From Marinoscillum pacificum (GTDB taxonomy: Bacteria > Bacteroidota > Bacteroidia > Cytophagales > Cyclobacteriaceae), in contig NZ_JAMZMJ010000016.1 in the NCBI RefSeq assembly GCF_024714495.1, forward strand, positions 1 to 64,000: a DNA stretch of 64,000 nt, in the 5' to 3' direction. The number at the start of each line of letters is the position of its first letter. Within the stretch, counting starts at the first letter, position 1. The notes below the pieces were generated by a model, which did not search any database, had not been told where the DNA came from, and saw nothing but the letters and a program-made list of their open reading frames with translations. Shown piece after piece: positions 18,808 through 27,009 of the stretch. A program made the translations under genes and the position numbers.

Positions 18808-19017
18808 TTACGGTGATGGCTTTAAAGGAGGTGAGCTTAATAAGGTCTTTCCATATAGGGCTTGAACCAGCACGACTATTGAAAGGATTAGATAGATGGA
18901 TAATGCTAGAATAATTCCATTCAGTGAATCGAACAGATAGCAGCCTAAGATTGGGAATGCCTGAAGAGCATACATTCCAATAGAGTGCGCTATACGAAGA
19001 TTACCATTTGATACAAT
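18808..19017 (-). pseudogene. C-terminal remnant of a membrane-protein gene
   Basis: A 69-codon open stretch on the minus strand begins directly after an in-frame TGA (19018-19020) and ends with TAA at 18808. It encodes SNGNLRIAHSIGMYALQAFPI, then two hydrophobic helices (GCYLFDSLNGIILALSIYLI... and ...IVVLVQALYGK). The N/D-LRxAHxxGxxALQ pattern is familiar from a family of bacterial multi-pass membrane proteins of unknown function, in which it lies in the C-terminal half. The N-terminal part is absent, so this is a truncated remnant. The only in-frame ATG, inside the fragment, could start a 54-aa peptide at most. Confidence 0.65.
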
Positions 19018-19048
19018 TCAATATAGAAACTGAATAGGAGGAGGTGAA

Positions 19049-19990
19049 TTAGTCCATCTGAATATTTGGATCCACTATCTCGTAATCATTCTTTTTGAGC
19101 ATATGAGATGGAATATTCTGCTTGATGTACTCTTCCAAAAGCTTAACGTAACGCACTTTATCGTAATTAGGAGTCACTATGATACCAATCTCCCGTGCTT
19201 TCGGCTTTCCATGAATGACTTTTAGGTTTTCTTCCTGGTATTCGTTTAGGCTAAGCGTGGTTAATTCTGGAAGTATGGTCATGCCCCCATGTGTATCCAC
19301 AATTCTGATCAAAGCATCAATGGAGTTACTCTGATAGATGAATTTCTTTCCTTTTCTGATGGATTTGATATCGCAGAAGTCATTTACCTGATCTCTAAAG
19401 CAATTCCCTTCATTGAGTAACCAAAGCCTGTCATAGTTGATGTCTTCTAGCTTGATTTCATTTGATCCTTCACCACTTTCAGAAGAGTACATGTAGAAGC
19501 GCTCGTAGAACAATGGAATGGATTGTATTCCGTAGACATCTATTGGTGTAGAAATGATCCCTACATCCAGATCTCCGCTTCTCACTCCATTGACAATGAC
19601 CTCTGTAGTTTGTTCTTTGAATACTAGCTGAAGATTAGGATAGTCTTTTTGAATAGCGTGGCTAAATAATGGAACCAGAAAAGGAGCTAATGTGGCGATT
19701 ACGCCAATTTCTAATGATCCGCTATAATCCTCGTTTAATTCCTGAGCAAAAGTGGTTAGTTGCTTGGCGTTGTTAACAACTTCTTGCGCTTTGATCAAAA
19801 ACAAATCACCATCTCTGGTTACCTGAATTGGACTTCCGGATCTGTTGAACAACTTAATGCCAATTTCATCCTCTAGCTTCTGAATCTGAACACTCAGAGC
19901 CGGTTGGCTAATTTCCAGCTGTTCTGCTGCTTTTTTAAAGTTTTGATGTTTTTTAAGAACAAGTGCGTATCGCAACTGCGTTAATGTCAT
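19049..19990 (-). CDS. oxyR: LysR-family peroxide regulator OxyR
   Basis: The 313-aa protein has an N-terminal winged HTH (residues 1-60, LTQLRYALVLKKHQNFKKAAEQLEISQPALSVQIQKLE in sequence) and a LysR substrate domain (about 90-295). It keeps the redox pair of OxyR in LNEGNCFRDQVNDFC: the two Cys are 9 residues apart as in the E. coli C199/C208 pair. Oxidation by peroxide joins the cysteines and switches on catalase and peroxiredoxin genes. It is divergent from an ankyrin-repeat gene. Confidence 0.9.
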   Translation of the reverse strand: MTLTQLRYALVLKKHQNFKKAAEQLEISQPALSVQIQKLEDEIGIKLFNRSGSPIQVTRDGDLFLIKAQEVVNNAKQLTTFAQELNEDYSGSLEIGVIATLAPFLVPLFSHAIQKDYPNLQLVFKEQTTEVIVNGVRSGDLDVGIISTPIDVYGIQSIPLFYERFYMYSSESGEGSNEIKLEDINYDRLWLLNEGNCFRDQVNDFCDIKSIRKGKKFIYQSNSIDALIRIVDTHGGMTILPELTTLSLNEYQEENLKVIHGKPKAREIGIIVTPNYDKVRYVKLLEEYIKQNIPSHMLKKNDYEIVDPNIQMD

Positions 19991-20018
19991 AACTACAACC
20001 TATCACCCAATAAACTAC

Positions 20019-20033
20019 ATAGAAATAAACTAT
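20019..20033. promoter_or_regulatory. Candidate OxyR binding half-site
   Basis: ATAG-N7-CTAT, the dyad unit of the E. coli OxyR operator, occurs between oxyR and the ankyrin gene, 29 bp before the oxyR ATG. The usual second unit at the next turn is not evident. It fits autoregulation plus control of the divergent gene. Confidence 0.4.
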
Positions 20034-20105
20034 TGCATATTTACGAAGTTATATTGAGAGTATCATAGGACTCTTATCACAAAGTCTTATTTAAATAGAA
20101 TCTAA

Positions 20106-20582
20106 ATGAATACGGCAACAACTCATGTGAATGAACTGATCAAAAATGATCAGTTGGAAGAATTAAAAGAAGCACTAAAAAATAATCCTGCAGCCGTCAG
20201 TCAACCTGATGGAAGAGGTTTTACACCATTAATTATGGCAGCCTATTTTAATAACCTGGCCGCCGTAGAGTTGCTTATTGAAAAAGGTGTGGATGTGAAT
20301 AAGCAAGACCCGGTTGGGAATACCGCATTGATGGGTACTTGCTTTAAAGGCTATTTAGCCATCGCAGAATTACTCATTCAGCATGGAGCGGATGTTAATT
20401 TAAGAAGTGAAAATGGTGCGTCTGCATTGGTGTATGCTGTGAATTTTAATCAACCTGACATTGTAAAGCTACTGTTGCAGTCTGGAGCAGAGACCGATAT
20501 AAAAGATGGACAAGGGCATTCGTTAGTGGAGCAGGCAAGAATGAAAGGGAATAGTGAATTAGTAGAATTGCTACAGAGCTAA
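20106..20582 (+). CDS. Ankyrin-repeat protein
   Basis: The 158-aa protein consists of about four ankyrin repeats (DGRGFTPLIMAAYFNNLAAVELLIEKG, DPVGNTALMGTCFKGYLAIAELLIQHGADVN, ENGASALVYAVNFNQPDIVKLLLQSGAE) and has no signal peptide. Small ankyrin proteins accompany catalases in several bacteria (AnkB in Pseudomonas). The divergent oxyR and the possible OxyR site fit a role in peroxide defence, but no catalase gene is in the window. Confidence 0.85.
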   Translation: MNTATTHVNELIKNDQLEELKEALKNNPAAVSQPDGRGFTPLIMAAYFNNLAAVELLIEKGVDVNKQDPVGNTALMGTCFKGYLAIAELLIQHGADVNLRSENGASALVYAVNFNQPDIVKLLLQSGAETDIKDGQGHSLVEQARMKGNSELVELLQS

Positions 20583-20598
20583 ACCCTGTAGCAATTCT
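20564..20598. terminator. Bidirectional hairpin overlapping the ankyrin stop codon
   Basis: A perfect 13-bp inverted repeat (AGAATTGCTACAG and CTGTAGCAATTCT) has a 9-nt loop that contains the TAA of the ankyrin gene; the left arm encodes its last residues. It lies between two convergent genes. T tracts are weak on both sides. Confidence 0.6.
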
Positions 20599-20603
20599 TA
20601 TTA

Positions 20604-21464
20604 CTAGTCGTTTTCTGCGATTTTGAATTGAAGTTTTGTTCGCTCCGTTTTTTGAGCCAGGATGTTAATAGAAAGCTCAGTAAGTTGTAGAACTCTTGGA
20701 TAACCTCCTGTCACTTGTGCATCACGCATGAGTGCAAGCAACTTTCCCGCAGGAGTTAGTTGAATTGTTCCTGGGATAACTTGTGTAGTTATGATCTCAC
20801 GAGTATGTCCAGGCATTAATTCATTGACCAATTGATATCCCATTCGATTATTTGGTCCTACAGTCCAGGTCTGCTCAAAGATTGATTTCAATTGCTCTTC
20901 CTGAAGGAGGTTGTATTCTGGGCCTGGGAATACTTCCAATGCTTTCTCATTGAAATATTTCTTATCCACTCTAATTGATGCGGAGACTCCATCCAAAAAT
21001 CGGTTGTTTTTAAGTCCAATTTCTAAACCATCAGTAATCTTACTGTCAGAGGTTATTTGTGGATATTGAGATGTGCTTTTCATGATTTTCTCCACATCCA
21101 GTTCACCTGCTACGGCCAAATAGGCTCGAATGCCCAGTTTACATTTTCCAAATTCCAAGGTTTGTCCCTCATGAACAATCAGTCGGGTGTTCAATGGAAT
21201 TGATTTCTTATCCAGTTTTGGAGAAAGATCAGCACCAACAATGGCAATATTGACATTCGCGTTAAACACAATTGTTGGTCCTACTACCGTTATTTCCACT
21301 ACAGGAGCATGAGCATCATTTCCTACCAATAGATTGGCTTGGATGGCGCTATTTTGATCCATCGATCCCGAAACAGGTACTCCATATTTTCTATAGCCAT
21401 ATCTACCCATATCCTGGATAGAAGTGTGCAGGCCTGCTTTTTTGAAAATCATTGCCCCGCTCAT
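20604..21464 (-). CDS. pxpC: 5-oxoprolinase subunit PxpC
   Basis: The 286-aa protein belongs to the carboxyltransferase AHS2 family: FKKAGLHTSIQDMGRYGYRKYGVPVSGSMDQNSA at the N-terminus, FPGPEYNLL near 180, SNRMGYQL-type PNNRMGYQL near 210 and QVTGGYPRV near 250. PxpA, PxpB and PxpC together hydrolyse 5-oxoproline to glutamate with ATP, repairing a spontaneous glutamine product. Its start overlaps pxpB by 4 bp. Confidence 0.9.
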   Translation of the reverse strand: MSGAMIFKKAGLHTSIQDMGRYGYRKYGVPVSGSMDQNSAIQANLLVGNDAHAPVVEITVVGPTIVFNANVNIAIVGADLSPKLDKKSIPLNTRLIVHEGQTLEFGKCKLGIRAYLAVAGELDVEKIMKSTSQYPQITSDSKITDGLEIGLKNNRFLDGVSASIRVDKKYFNEKALEVFPGPEYNLLQEEQLKSIFEQTWTVGPNNRMGYQLVNELMPGHTREIITTQVIPGTIQLTPAGKLLALMRDAQVTGGYPRVLQLTELSINILAQKTERTKLQFKIAEND

Positions 21465-22168
21465 GCCTTCTGGTATTTATAAGTTCCTGATGTTACTTCT
21501 TCTTTGATTTTATCGTACTGTTTTTTAGCAACAGACTTAAATCGTATCTGATCTCCGGGTTTGAAAGGACATGGAGGATCCTGAGTAACATCGAATAATT
21601 TGATTGGGCAATTGCCAATCACATGCCAGCCTCCAGGTGAGGTAGTTGGGTAGATACCTGTTTGTTGACCACCAATAGCTACGGATCCAGCTGGAATAGA
21701 TTTGTCAGGAGTGGCTTTTCTCGGATGACCTAGAGCATCATCCAACCCTCCCAGGTACATGAATCCTGGTAGAAAGCCGTAAAAATGAATGTCGTAAAGA
21801 GGGGAAGTATGTTTTTTAATTAGTTGTTTCAATGTAAGGTTTTTCTCTTCACAGAATTTTTTCAAGTCTGGGGCTACTTCCTCATCATAATATACGGGTA
21901 CTTGCCATTTTTTGGATCGGAGTTTTCTTTTGCTAACAGGTAATTTGAGTAGTTCTATTTCTAGATCCTCGGCATCTATTTGTTGATGGTCATAGGTTAT
22001 CAAAAGACTTCTATATGCCGCAAAGCATTCTAATATGATCGGACTAAGGTTTTTTTCGATTGCATGTTGCCAGGCGGCAATTTCACGCATGATATCTTCG
22101 GAGATTGCTCCGGGCCATTCCATCAATAGATTGCTTTCATCCATTGATTTGATGTGAATGTTTCTCAT
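21461..22168 (-). CDS. pxpB: 5-oxoprolinase subunit PxpB (KipI family)
   Basis: The 235-aa protein is of the AHS1/KipI family: WQVPVYYDEEVAPDL near 105, FYGFLPGFMYLGGLD near 150, KSIPAGSVAIGGQQTGIYPTTSPGGWHVIG near 175-205 and FKPGDQIRFKSV near 213. It is the partner of PxpC; both resemble carboxyltransferases that have been recruited to oxoproline hydrolysis. Four-bp overlaps on both sides show translational coupling in the pxpA-pxpB-pxpC order. Confidence 0.9.
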   Translation of the reverse strand: MRNIHIKSMDESNLLMEWPGAISEDIMREIAAWQHAIEKNLSPIILECFAAYRSLLITYDHQQIDAEDLEIELLKLPVSKRKLRSKKWQVPVYYDEEVAPDLKKFCEEKNLTLKQLIKKHTSPLYDIHFYGFLPGFMYLGGLDDALGHPRKATPDKSIPAGSVAIGGQQTGIYPTTSPGGWHVIGNCPIKLFDVTQDPPCPFKPGDQIRFKSVAKKQYDKIKEEVTSGTYKYQKA

Positions 22169-22872
22169 GATTTTTCGCTCAATAATTTTACAATGGCGAC
22201 AGCTTCTGGATTGTCACCATGTACACAAAAAGTTTCTGCTTCAAAGTCGAAGGTAATACCATCAATAGAGGTGAGTTTGTGGTATTTGGTAATCTGTTTC
22301 ACTTGTGAAAGTGCTTCTTTTGGGTTACTGATTACTGAATCGCTGTTGTTGCGAGGAGCTAAAGATCCATCATGTTCATATCTGCGATCTGCAAAACCCT
22401 CAAACTTTACTGGAATTCCATCTTCCTGGGCTAACTCAGAAACAACACTTTGCCATGGTGCATATAGGGTAACACCTGGGTATTTTTTCATGACCTGTAC
22501 TACGGCTCCGGCAGTCCTCAGGTCTGTAATTGCTTGATTGTATAAGGCTCCATGAGGTTTGATGTGGCTCAATCTGGCTCCTATAACCGAACAAACTTTT
22601 TCAAGACTGTTAATTTGAGATACAAGACTATCAATTAAAGTATCTGACGCCATGCTCATCGGTTTGCGTCCAAAATTTTCTTGATCAGGGAAAGATGGAT
22701 GTGCTCCTATTTCAACTTGATATTTTTGTGCGAGTTGGACGGTCTCGCTCATGGAATCTGCATCACCAATGTGACCTCCGCAGGCTATACTGCAAGATTG
22801 AATGTACGGCATTAGCAGGTGATCGTTTCCGATTTTTTCACCCATGTCACAGTTGATGAGCCATCTCTTCAT
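22165..22872 (-). CDS. pxpA: 5-oxoprolinase subunit PxpA (LamB/YcsF family)
   Basis: The 235-aa protein has INCDMGE at the N-terminus, SIACGGHIGDADSM near 28, GAHPSFPDQENFGRKPM near 56, HIKPHGALYNQ near 104, EGFADRRYEHDGSLAPR near 158 and FCVHGDNPEAV near 215, the signature of PxpA. It is the first of the three oxoprolinase subunits and follows the NRAMP-like gene after 32 bp. Confidence 0.95.
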   Translation of the reverse strand: MKRWLINCDMGEKIGNDHLLMPYIQSCSIACGGHIGDADSMSETVQLAQKYQVEIGAHPSFPDQENFGRKPMSMASDTLIDSLVSQINSLEKVCSVIGARLSHIKPHGALYNQAITDLRTAGAVVQVMKKYPGVTLYAPWQSVVSELAQEDGIPVKFEGFADRRYEHDGSLAPRNNSDSVISNPKEALSQVKQITKYHKLTSIDGITFDFEAETFCVHGDNPEAVAIVKLLSEKS

Positions 22873-22904
22873 ATTTAAATATAATCACCGAATCCGATTA
22901 ATGT

Positions 22905-24092
22905 TTATAAAGCGGACCAGATACTTTTTATTCCTAAAGAAAGAGTGATCAAAATAATGATGATACCGATAATGGTGGTGCTTTTTTTGTTCGTGAACTG
23001 ACCTAGTATGCTTGTCTTGCTCGAAAGCCAAATAATCAGTGCTGCAATGATAGGAAGCAGTAAACCATTGGCCACTTGTGCAAACTTGATGATATCAATT
23101 GGCTTGTAGCCAATAGATGAAAATATGGTGCCAATAAGTAGTATGCCAATCCAGGTAGCTCTGAATCCAGCATGTTTTGGATTGTCTTCCCAATTAAAAC
23201 ACCCTTGTGCAACATAGGCTGCTGCTAAAGGAGCTGTAATAGCCGAAGTAATTCCAGCTGCGAACAAGCCGATGCCTATTAAGTATTTGGCGAATGAACC
23301 ATAAAGTGGTTCTAAACCAAGAGCTAAATCTGCGGCATTCTGAATGTTAGATTCTGTAGCGCTGGCAGCAGTGATGATGATCGATAAGGAAATAATACCT
23401 CCAATGATTACTGATCTTATCGTGTCCTTTTTGGCTGCTGCCAACTCAGTGTTATTCCAGTGATTTTTTGCGATAGATGCGTGTAGAAATAAATTGTATG
23501 GAACAATGGTAGTGCCCACAAGTGCCAAAATGATCAGCAGTTGATCGTCTTCAAAGGTGGGCAGGAGCATTCCTTTTGCTAATGAAATGATATCGGGTTG
23601 CGTAATGATGGCGGTAGCTAAAAATGAGATGCTCATTATGCCTACCAATACAATTAAGGCCTTTTCGATGATTTTGTAGCTTCCCGACCATAATAGGGCA
23701 CCAGCTATGAGACCTAATAAAACTCCTCCGTAGGGAATAGGAGCAACTACTTTCAATCCAAAGACAGCTCCACTAATGTTACCAGCTTCATAAGCAGCAT
23801 TACCAACGATGATAGCGCAAACCACAAGGCCTAATAAAAGGACTCTTATGATTGGATGCTTTACTTGACTCCTTAGTAATCCCGCTAACCCCATTTTGCT
23901 CACAATACCAAGGCGAGAGGCTATTTCCTGAAGAAATATGGTTGCCACTATTGAAATGATCATTACCCAAAGTAGTTGAAACTGATTGTTAGCTCCGGCG
24001 ATTGTACATACCGTGACTGTGCCAGGACCGATAAATGCTGCGGCAATTAGTAAGCCTGGACTACCACCTTTATTGGTTTTTGGTTGGTTCAT
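22905..24092 (-). CDS. NRAMP-family transporter linked to 5-oxoprolinase
   Basis: The 395-aa protein has about 11 membrane helices. IAAAFIGPGTVTVCTIAGAN lies in the first helix, where metal-transporting NRAMPs have DPGN; here the Asp and Asn of that motif are replaced. The motif TIVPYNLFLHASI (helix 6) replaces the usual MPHNLYLHS, so the Met of the metal site is Val. It is therefore probably not a classical Mn/Fe importer. Its place at the head of the pxp operon recalls YcsG next to the pxp genes in Bacillus and suggests uptake of 5-oxoproline or a related solute; this is inference. Confidence 0.8.
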   Translation of the reverse strand: MNQPKTNKGGSPGLLIAAAFIGPGTVTVCTIAGANNQFQLLWVMIISIVATIFLQEIASRLGIVSKMGLAGLLRSQVKHPIIRVLLLGLVVCAIIVGNAAYEAGNISGAVFGLKVVAPIPYGGVLLGLIAGALLWSGSYKIIEKALIVLVGIMSISFLATAIITQPDIISLAKGMLLPTFEDDQLLIILALVGTTIVPYNLFLHASIAKNHWNNTELAAAKKDTIRSVIIGGIISLSIIITAASATESNIQNAADLALGLEPLYGSFAKYLIGIGLFAAGITSAITAPLAAAYVAQGCFNWEDNPKHAGFRATWIGILLIGTIFSSIGYKPIDIIKFAQVANGLLLPIIAALIIWLSSKTSILGQFTNKKSTTIIGIIIILITLSLGIKSIWSAL

Positions 24093-24151
24093 GTATTAGG
24101 ATTGGTTGCATCGTCAAATATTGTTGTATTTTAAAGAAAAAAAAGACACCA

Positions 24152-25426
24152 ATGAAAAACCTGATTATACTATTCATGCTTACCATTGCATGGAGCACTC
24201 AAGCCCAGCGCACTTTGATTTATGCTGGAAGAATGATCGATGGCGTAAGCGATAAAATGAAAACTGAACAAACTATAGTGGTGGAAGATAAAACTATAGT
24301 ATCAGTTGAAGAAGGCTACACCAAACCAATGAATGGAGATCAAATCATTGATCTGAAGAATAAAACGGTGATGCCTGGACTAATAGATATGCACGTGCAT
24401 CTGGAAGGTGAGACCAGTAAGGATGGTTACCTCAAAGAATTTACAATGAACCCTGCCGACATTGCTTTCGAGTCTGCTAAGCATGCCAAGACTACCTTGA
24501 TGACCGGGTTTACCACAGTCAGGGATGTAGGGGGTTCTGGTGTAAATATTTCATTGAGAAATGCTATCAACAAAGGATTGGTCGTGGGGCCAAGAATTTA
24601 TACTTCAGGAAAGTCCCTTGCTATTACTGGCGGGCATGCAGACCCTACCAATGGTTACAGAGAAGATTTGATGGGTGATCCATCTGCTAAGGATGGAGTG
24701 GTTAATAGTGTGGAGGATGCTAGAAAAGCAGTGCGTCAACGATATAAGAATGGAGCTGATTTAATTAAAATTACAGCAACTGGCGGTGTGCTAAGCGTAG
24801 CAAAAGATGGTGTTGGTGCTCACTTTTCTCAAGAAGAGATGGATCAGATTGTGAAAACTGCCTCCGATCTGGGTTTTCACGTTGCGGCACATGCACATGG
24901 TGATGAAGGAATGCAACGTGCGGTAAAAGCTGGAGTTAAGACTATTGAGCATGGTACGTACATGTCAGAGGAGACTATGAAATTGATGAAGGAGCATGGT
25001 GCCTATTACATCCCTACTATTACCGCAGGAATGTCTGTTGCTGAATTAGCAAAGATCGATGGATATTATCCTGCAATGGTTGCAAAGAAAGCTGCTGTGA
25101 TTGGACCTCAAATCAGTAGTACTTTTTCTAAAGCGTATAAAATGGGAGTTCCAATCGGGTTTGGTACCGATGCTGCTGTGTACCCGCATGGAGAAAACTA
25201 TAAGGAGTTTATTTACATGGTAGCTGGTGGAATGCCTGCAATGGAGGCTATCAAATGTGCTACATCAGTAAATGCTGAAATACTTGGAAAAAGTGATTTG
25301 TTTGGTAGCCTTAAGAAGGGCTTGATGGCCGACATTATTGCTGTGGATGGAAATCCGCTAGAGCAGATAGATGATATGGGCAAAGTATCTTTCGTTATGA
25401 AAGAAGGGGTTGTCTACATGGATTGA
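24152..25426 (+). CDS. Exported prolidase/imidazolonepropionase-like amidohydrolase
   Basis: The 424-aa protein starts at ATG 24152 with a signal peptide (MKNLIILFMLTIAWSTQA). The amidohydrolase metal ligands are all visible: HxH in DMHVHLEG near 85, the carboxylated Lys in LIKITATGG near 210, His in AAHAHG near 250, His in TIEHGTYM near 270 and Asp in GFGTDAAVYPHG near 335. Close relatives hydrolyse Xaa-Pro or carboxypeptidase-type dipeptides. It is divergent from the 5-oxoprolinase operon, and periplasmic peptide breakdown would supply related amino acids; that link is inference. Confidence 0.85.
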   Translation: MKNLIILFMLTIAWSTQAQRTLIYAGRMIDGVSDKMKTEQTIVVEDKTIVSVEEGYTKPMNGDQIIDLKNKTVMPGLIDMHVHLEGETSKDGYLKEFTMNPADIAFESAKHAKTTLMTGFTTVRDVGGSGVNISLRNAINKGLVVGPRIYTSGKSLAITGGHADPTNGYREDLMGDPSAKDGVVNSVEDARKAVRQRYKNGADLIKITATGGVLSVAKDGVGAHFSQEEMDQIVKTASDLGFHVAAHAHGDEGMQRAVKAGVKTIEHGTYMSEETMKLMKEHGAYYIPTITAGMSVAELAKIDGYYPAMVAKKAAVIGPQISSTFSKAYKMGVPIGFGTDAAVYPHGENYKEFIYMVAGGMPAMEAIKCATSVNAEILGKSDLFGSLKKGLMADIIAVDGNPLEQIDDMGKVSFVMKEGVVYMD

Positions 25427-25446
25427 ATGTGAATGATTTGAAATGA

Positions 25447-25472
25447 AAAAAGGCCTCGTTTGAGGCCTTTTT
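25447..25472. terminator. Bidirectional terminator between convergent genes
   Basis: AAAAAGGCCTC and GAGGCCTTTTT form a perfect stem with a GTTT loop, with A and T runs on the two sides. It serves the amidohydrolase (+) and mscS (-) genes. Confidence 0.9.
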
Positions 25473-25476
25473 CGTT

Positions 25477-26316
25477 TTAGTCTTCTTTGTGAAGGTGAAC
25501 ATCCATTTGTGGGAAAGGAATGTTGAGGCCTTCTTTTGCGAATGTCTTGTAAACCTTCTCGTTCATGTCGAAGTGTACAGGCCAAAGATCAGCTGCTTTA
25601 CTCCAGGCGCGAACTACGATGTTTACAGAACTGTCTCCTAAAGATTCCAAAGCAATAAATGGCTCTGGATCTTTGAGGATGCGCTCGTCTTCGTCAATTA
25701 GTCGTTTCAAAACTTCTTTTGCCTTGTCATAGTCATCGCCATAGGCAATGCCAAATGTCCAGGCATTTCTTCGTGTATCTTCCTGAGACAGGTTTGTCAT
25801 ATCAGAATTTGCAAGGCTGCCATTTGGTATGTAGACCGTCTTTTTGTCGAAAGTGTTGACGATGGTATAGAAAATTTGAATTTCTTTAACGGTACCTAGG
25901 TAACCTTTTGCGTCGATCACTTCACCTACTTTGAAAGGCTTTAGGAGCAGAATGACCACTCCACCAGCAAAGTTTTGCAAGGTTCCTTGAAGAGCTAAAC
26001 CGACAGCTAAACCTGCCGCACCCAGAACTGCGATGAAGCTAGTGACTTCTATACCAACCATGCCGACAACAGAGATACCCAGCATGACTTTTAGAGCGAT
26101 GCCCAGAAGCATCAATAAGAAAGGGGATAATGAAGGATCAAAATTTCTTTTGTCCATTGCTTTTCTCAAGCCATTGGTAATCATTTTGATTATCCAAAGA
26201 CCCACAATCAGTACGAGAACTGCAAATATTACTTTTAGACCATATTCCATGACATACTCCACGATAATGTTGGAGTAATTGGTCGCGTCATCAAAAATCG
26301 ATTGTATTTCTTCCAT
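25477..26316 (-). CDS. Small-conductance mechanosensitive channel (MscS family)
   Basis: The 279-aa protein has three membrane helices in the first 120 residues. The pore helix GAAGLAVGLALQGTLQNFAGGVVILLLKPFKVGEVI matches MscS TM3 and is followed by the beta domain (TVKEIQIFYTIVNTFDKKTVYIPNGSLANSDMTN) and a cytoplasmic alpha/beta domain. MscS channels open under membrane tension and protect against osmotic downshock. Length is typical of E. coli MscS. Confidence 0.95.
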   Translation of the reverse strand: MEEIQSIFDDATNYSNIIVEYVMEYGLKVIFAVLVLIVGLWIIKMITNGLRKAMDKRNFDPSLSPFLLMLLGIALKVMLGISVVGMVGIEVTSFIAVLGAAGLAVGLALQGTLQNFAGGVVILLLKPFKVGEVIDAKGYLGTVKEIQIFYTIVNTFDKKTVYIPNGSLANSDMTNLSQEDTRRNAWTFGIAYGDDYDKAKEVLKRLIDEDERILKDPEPFIALESLGDSSVNIVVRAWSKAADLWPVHFDMNEKVYKTFAKEGLNIPFPQMDVHLHKED

Positions 26317-26360
26317 ATATAAAAGGAATAGTTTTAGGCGTGTAAATGTTTAGACTTATC

Positions 26361-26723
26361 TCAATCTTCCGGAAACGGAATAAAAACAAAGTTAGTAAAC
26401 TGCTGATCTACAATAAATAGGCAACAAAACTCATCTGGATCTTTATAGGCCTCAGAGAATGCTTTTTCTTCTTCTATCAAACCTCTCTGAATAAATTCTT
26501 CCATGAAAGAGGCATAATAATTCCACTCATTTTCCATTTTACCAGCTTCATAGAGAAGTTGACCAATGGGAATGTCTTCTTTAGAGACAGGAAAAACCGG
26601 GTATTTTGAAAATTCGCGTTTACGAATCATGTAACTAGCCTCTTTCAACTGTTCTGAAACTTTGACGAAATCAGCTGAAATTTTGCCAAGGTATTTCGGA
26701 TCTAAAGTAGGGTCGTTTTGCAT
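26361..26723 (-). CDS. Hypothetical cytoplasmic protein
   Basis: The 120-aa acidic protein has no signal peptide or membrane segment. It is helical in the first two thirds (ISADFVKVSEQLKEASYMIRKR) and ends with a beta-like segment (EFCCLFIVDQQFTNFVFIPFPED). I do not know a function. It begins 44 bp after the mscS start in the upstream direction and could be co-transcribed with mscS. Confidence 0.7.
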   Translation of the reverse strand: MQNDPTLDPKYLGKISADFVKVSEQLKEASYMIRKREFSKYPVFPVSKEDIPIGQLLYEAGKMENEWNYYASFMEEFIQRGLIEEEKAFSEAYKDPDEFCCLFIVDQQFTNFVFIPFPED

Positions 26724-26939
26724 TTTGTCTTGTGTTTACCAGGTTAAGTACACTTATCTCTATGTATTTGTTCCAATATTGTCCAATAGAAATTAAATGT
26801 GCTTTTGGGAATTTGGTGCAAAAGTAGCGTGACCCTGGTTTCTATCAAATTTTAATTGTGTTGTTGATTTGATATTTGGCCGTTTGTCAAATGGTAAGGT
26901 ACCACTTTTTCATTAAGCGTATAATTGACGGATAATTAT

Positions 26940-26947
26940 TAGATTTG
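26940..26947 (+). promoter_or_regulatory. Putative -7 element (TAGATTTG) of the GH76-like gene
   Basis: TAGATTTG matches TAnnTTTG, 62 bp before the ATG at 27010. No convincing -33 TTG stands at 17-23 bp. Confidence 0.3.
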
Positions 26948-27009
26948 AAATTATCACTAACTGTTTAATGTAATTCTCTGTTAGCCCCCAACAGAATAGA
27001 CCAAATCTG

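Noticed and set aside
22154-22537. 127-codon plus-strand frame inside pxpA
   Set aside because: It lies antisense to a well-supported pxpA gene and has no recognisable domain.
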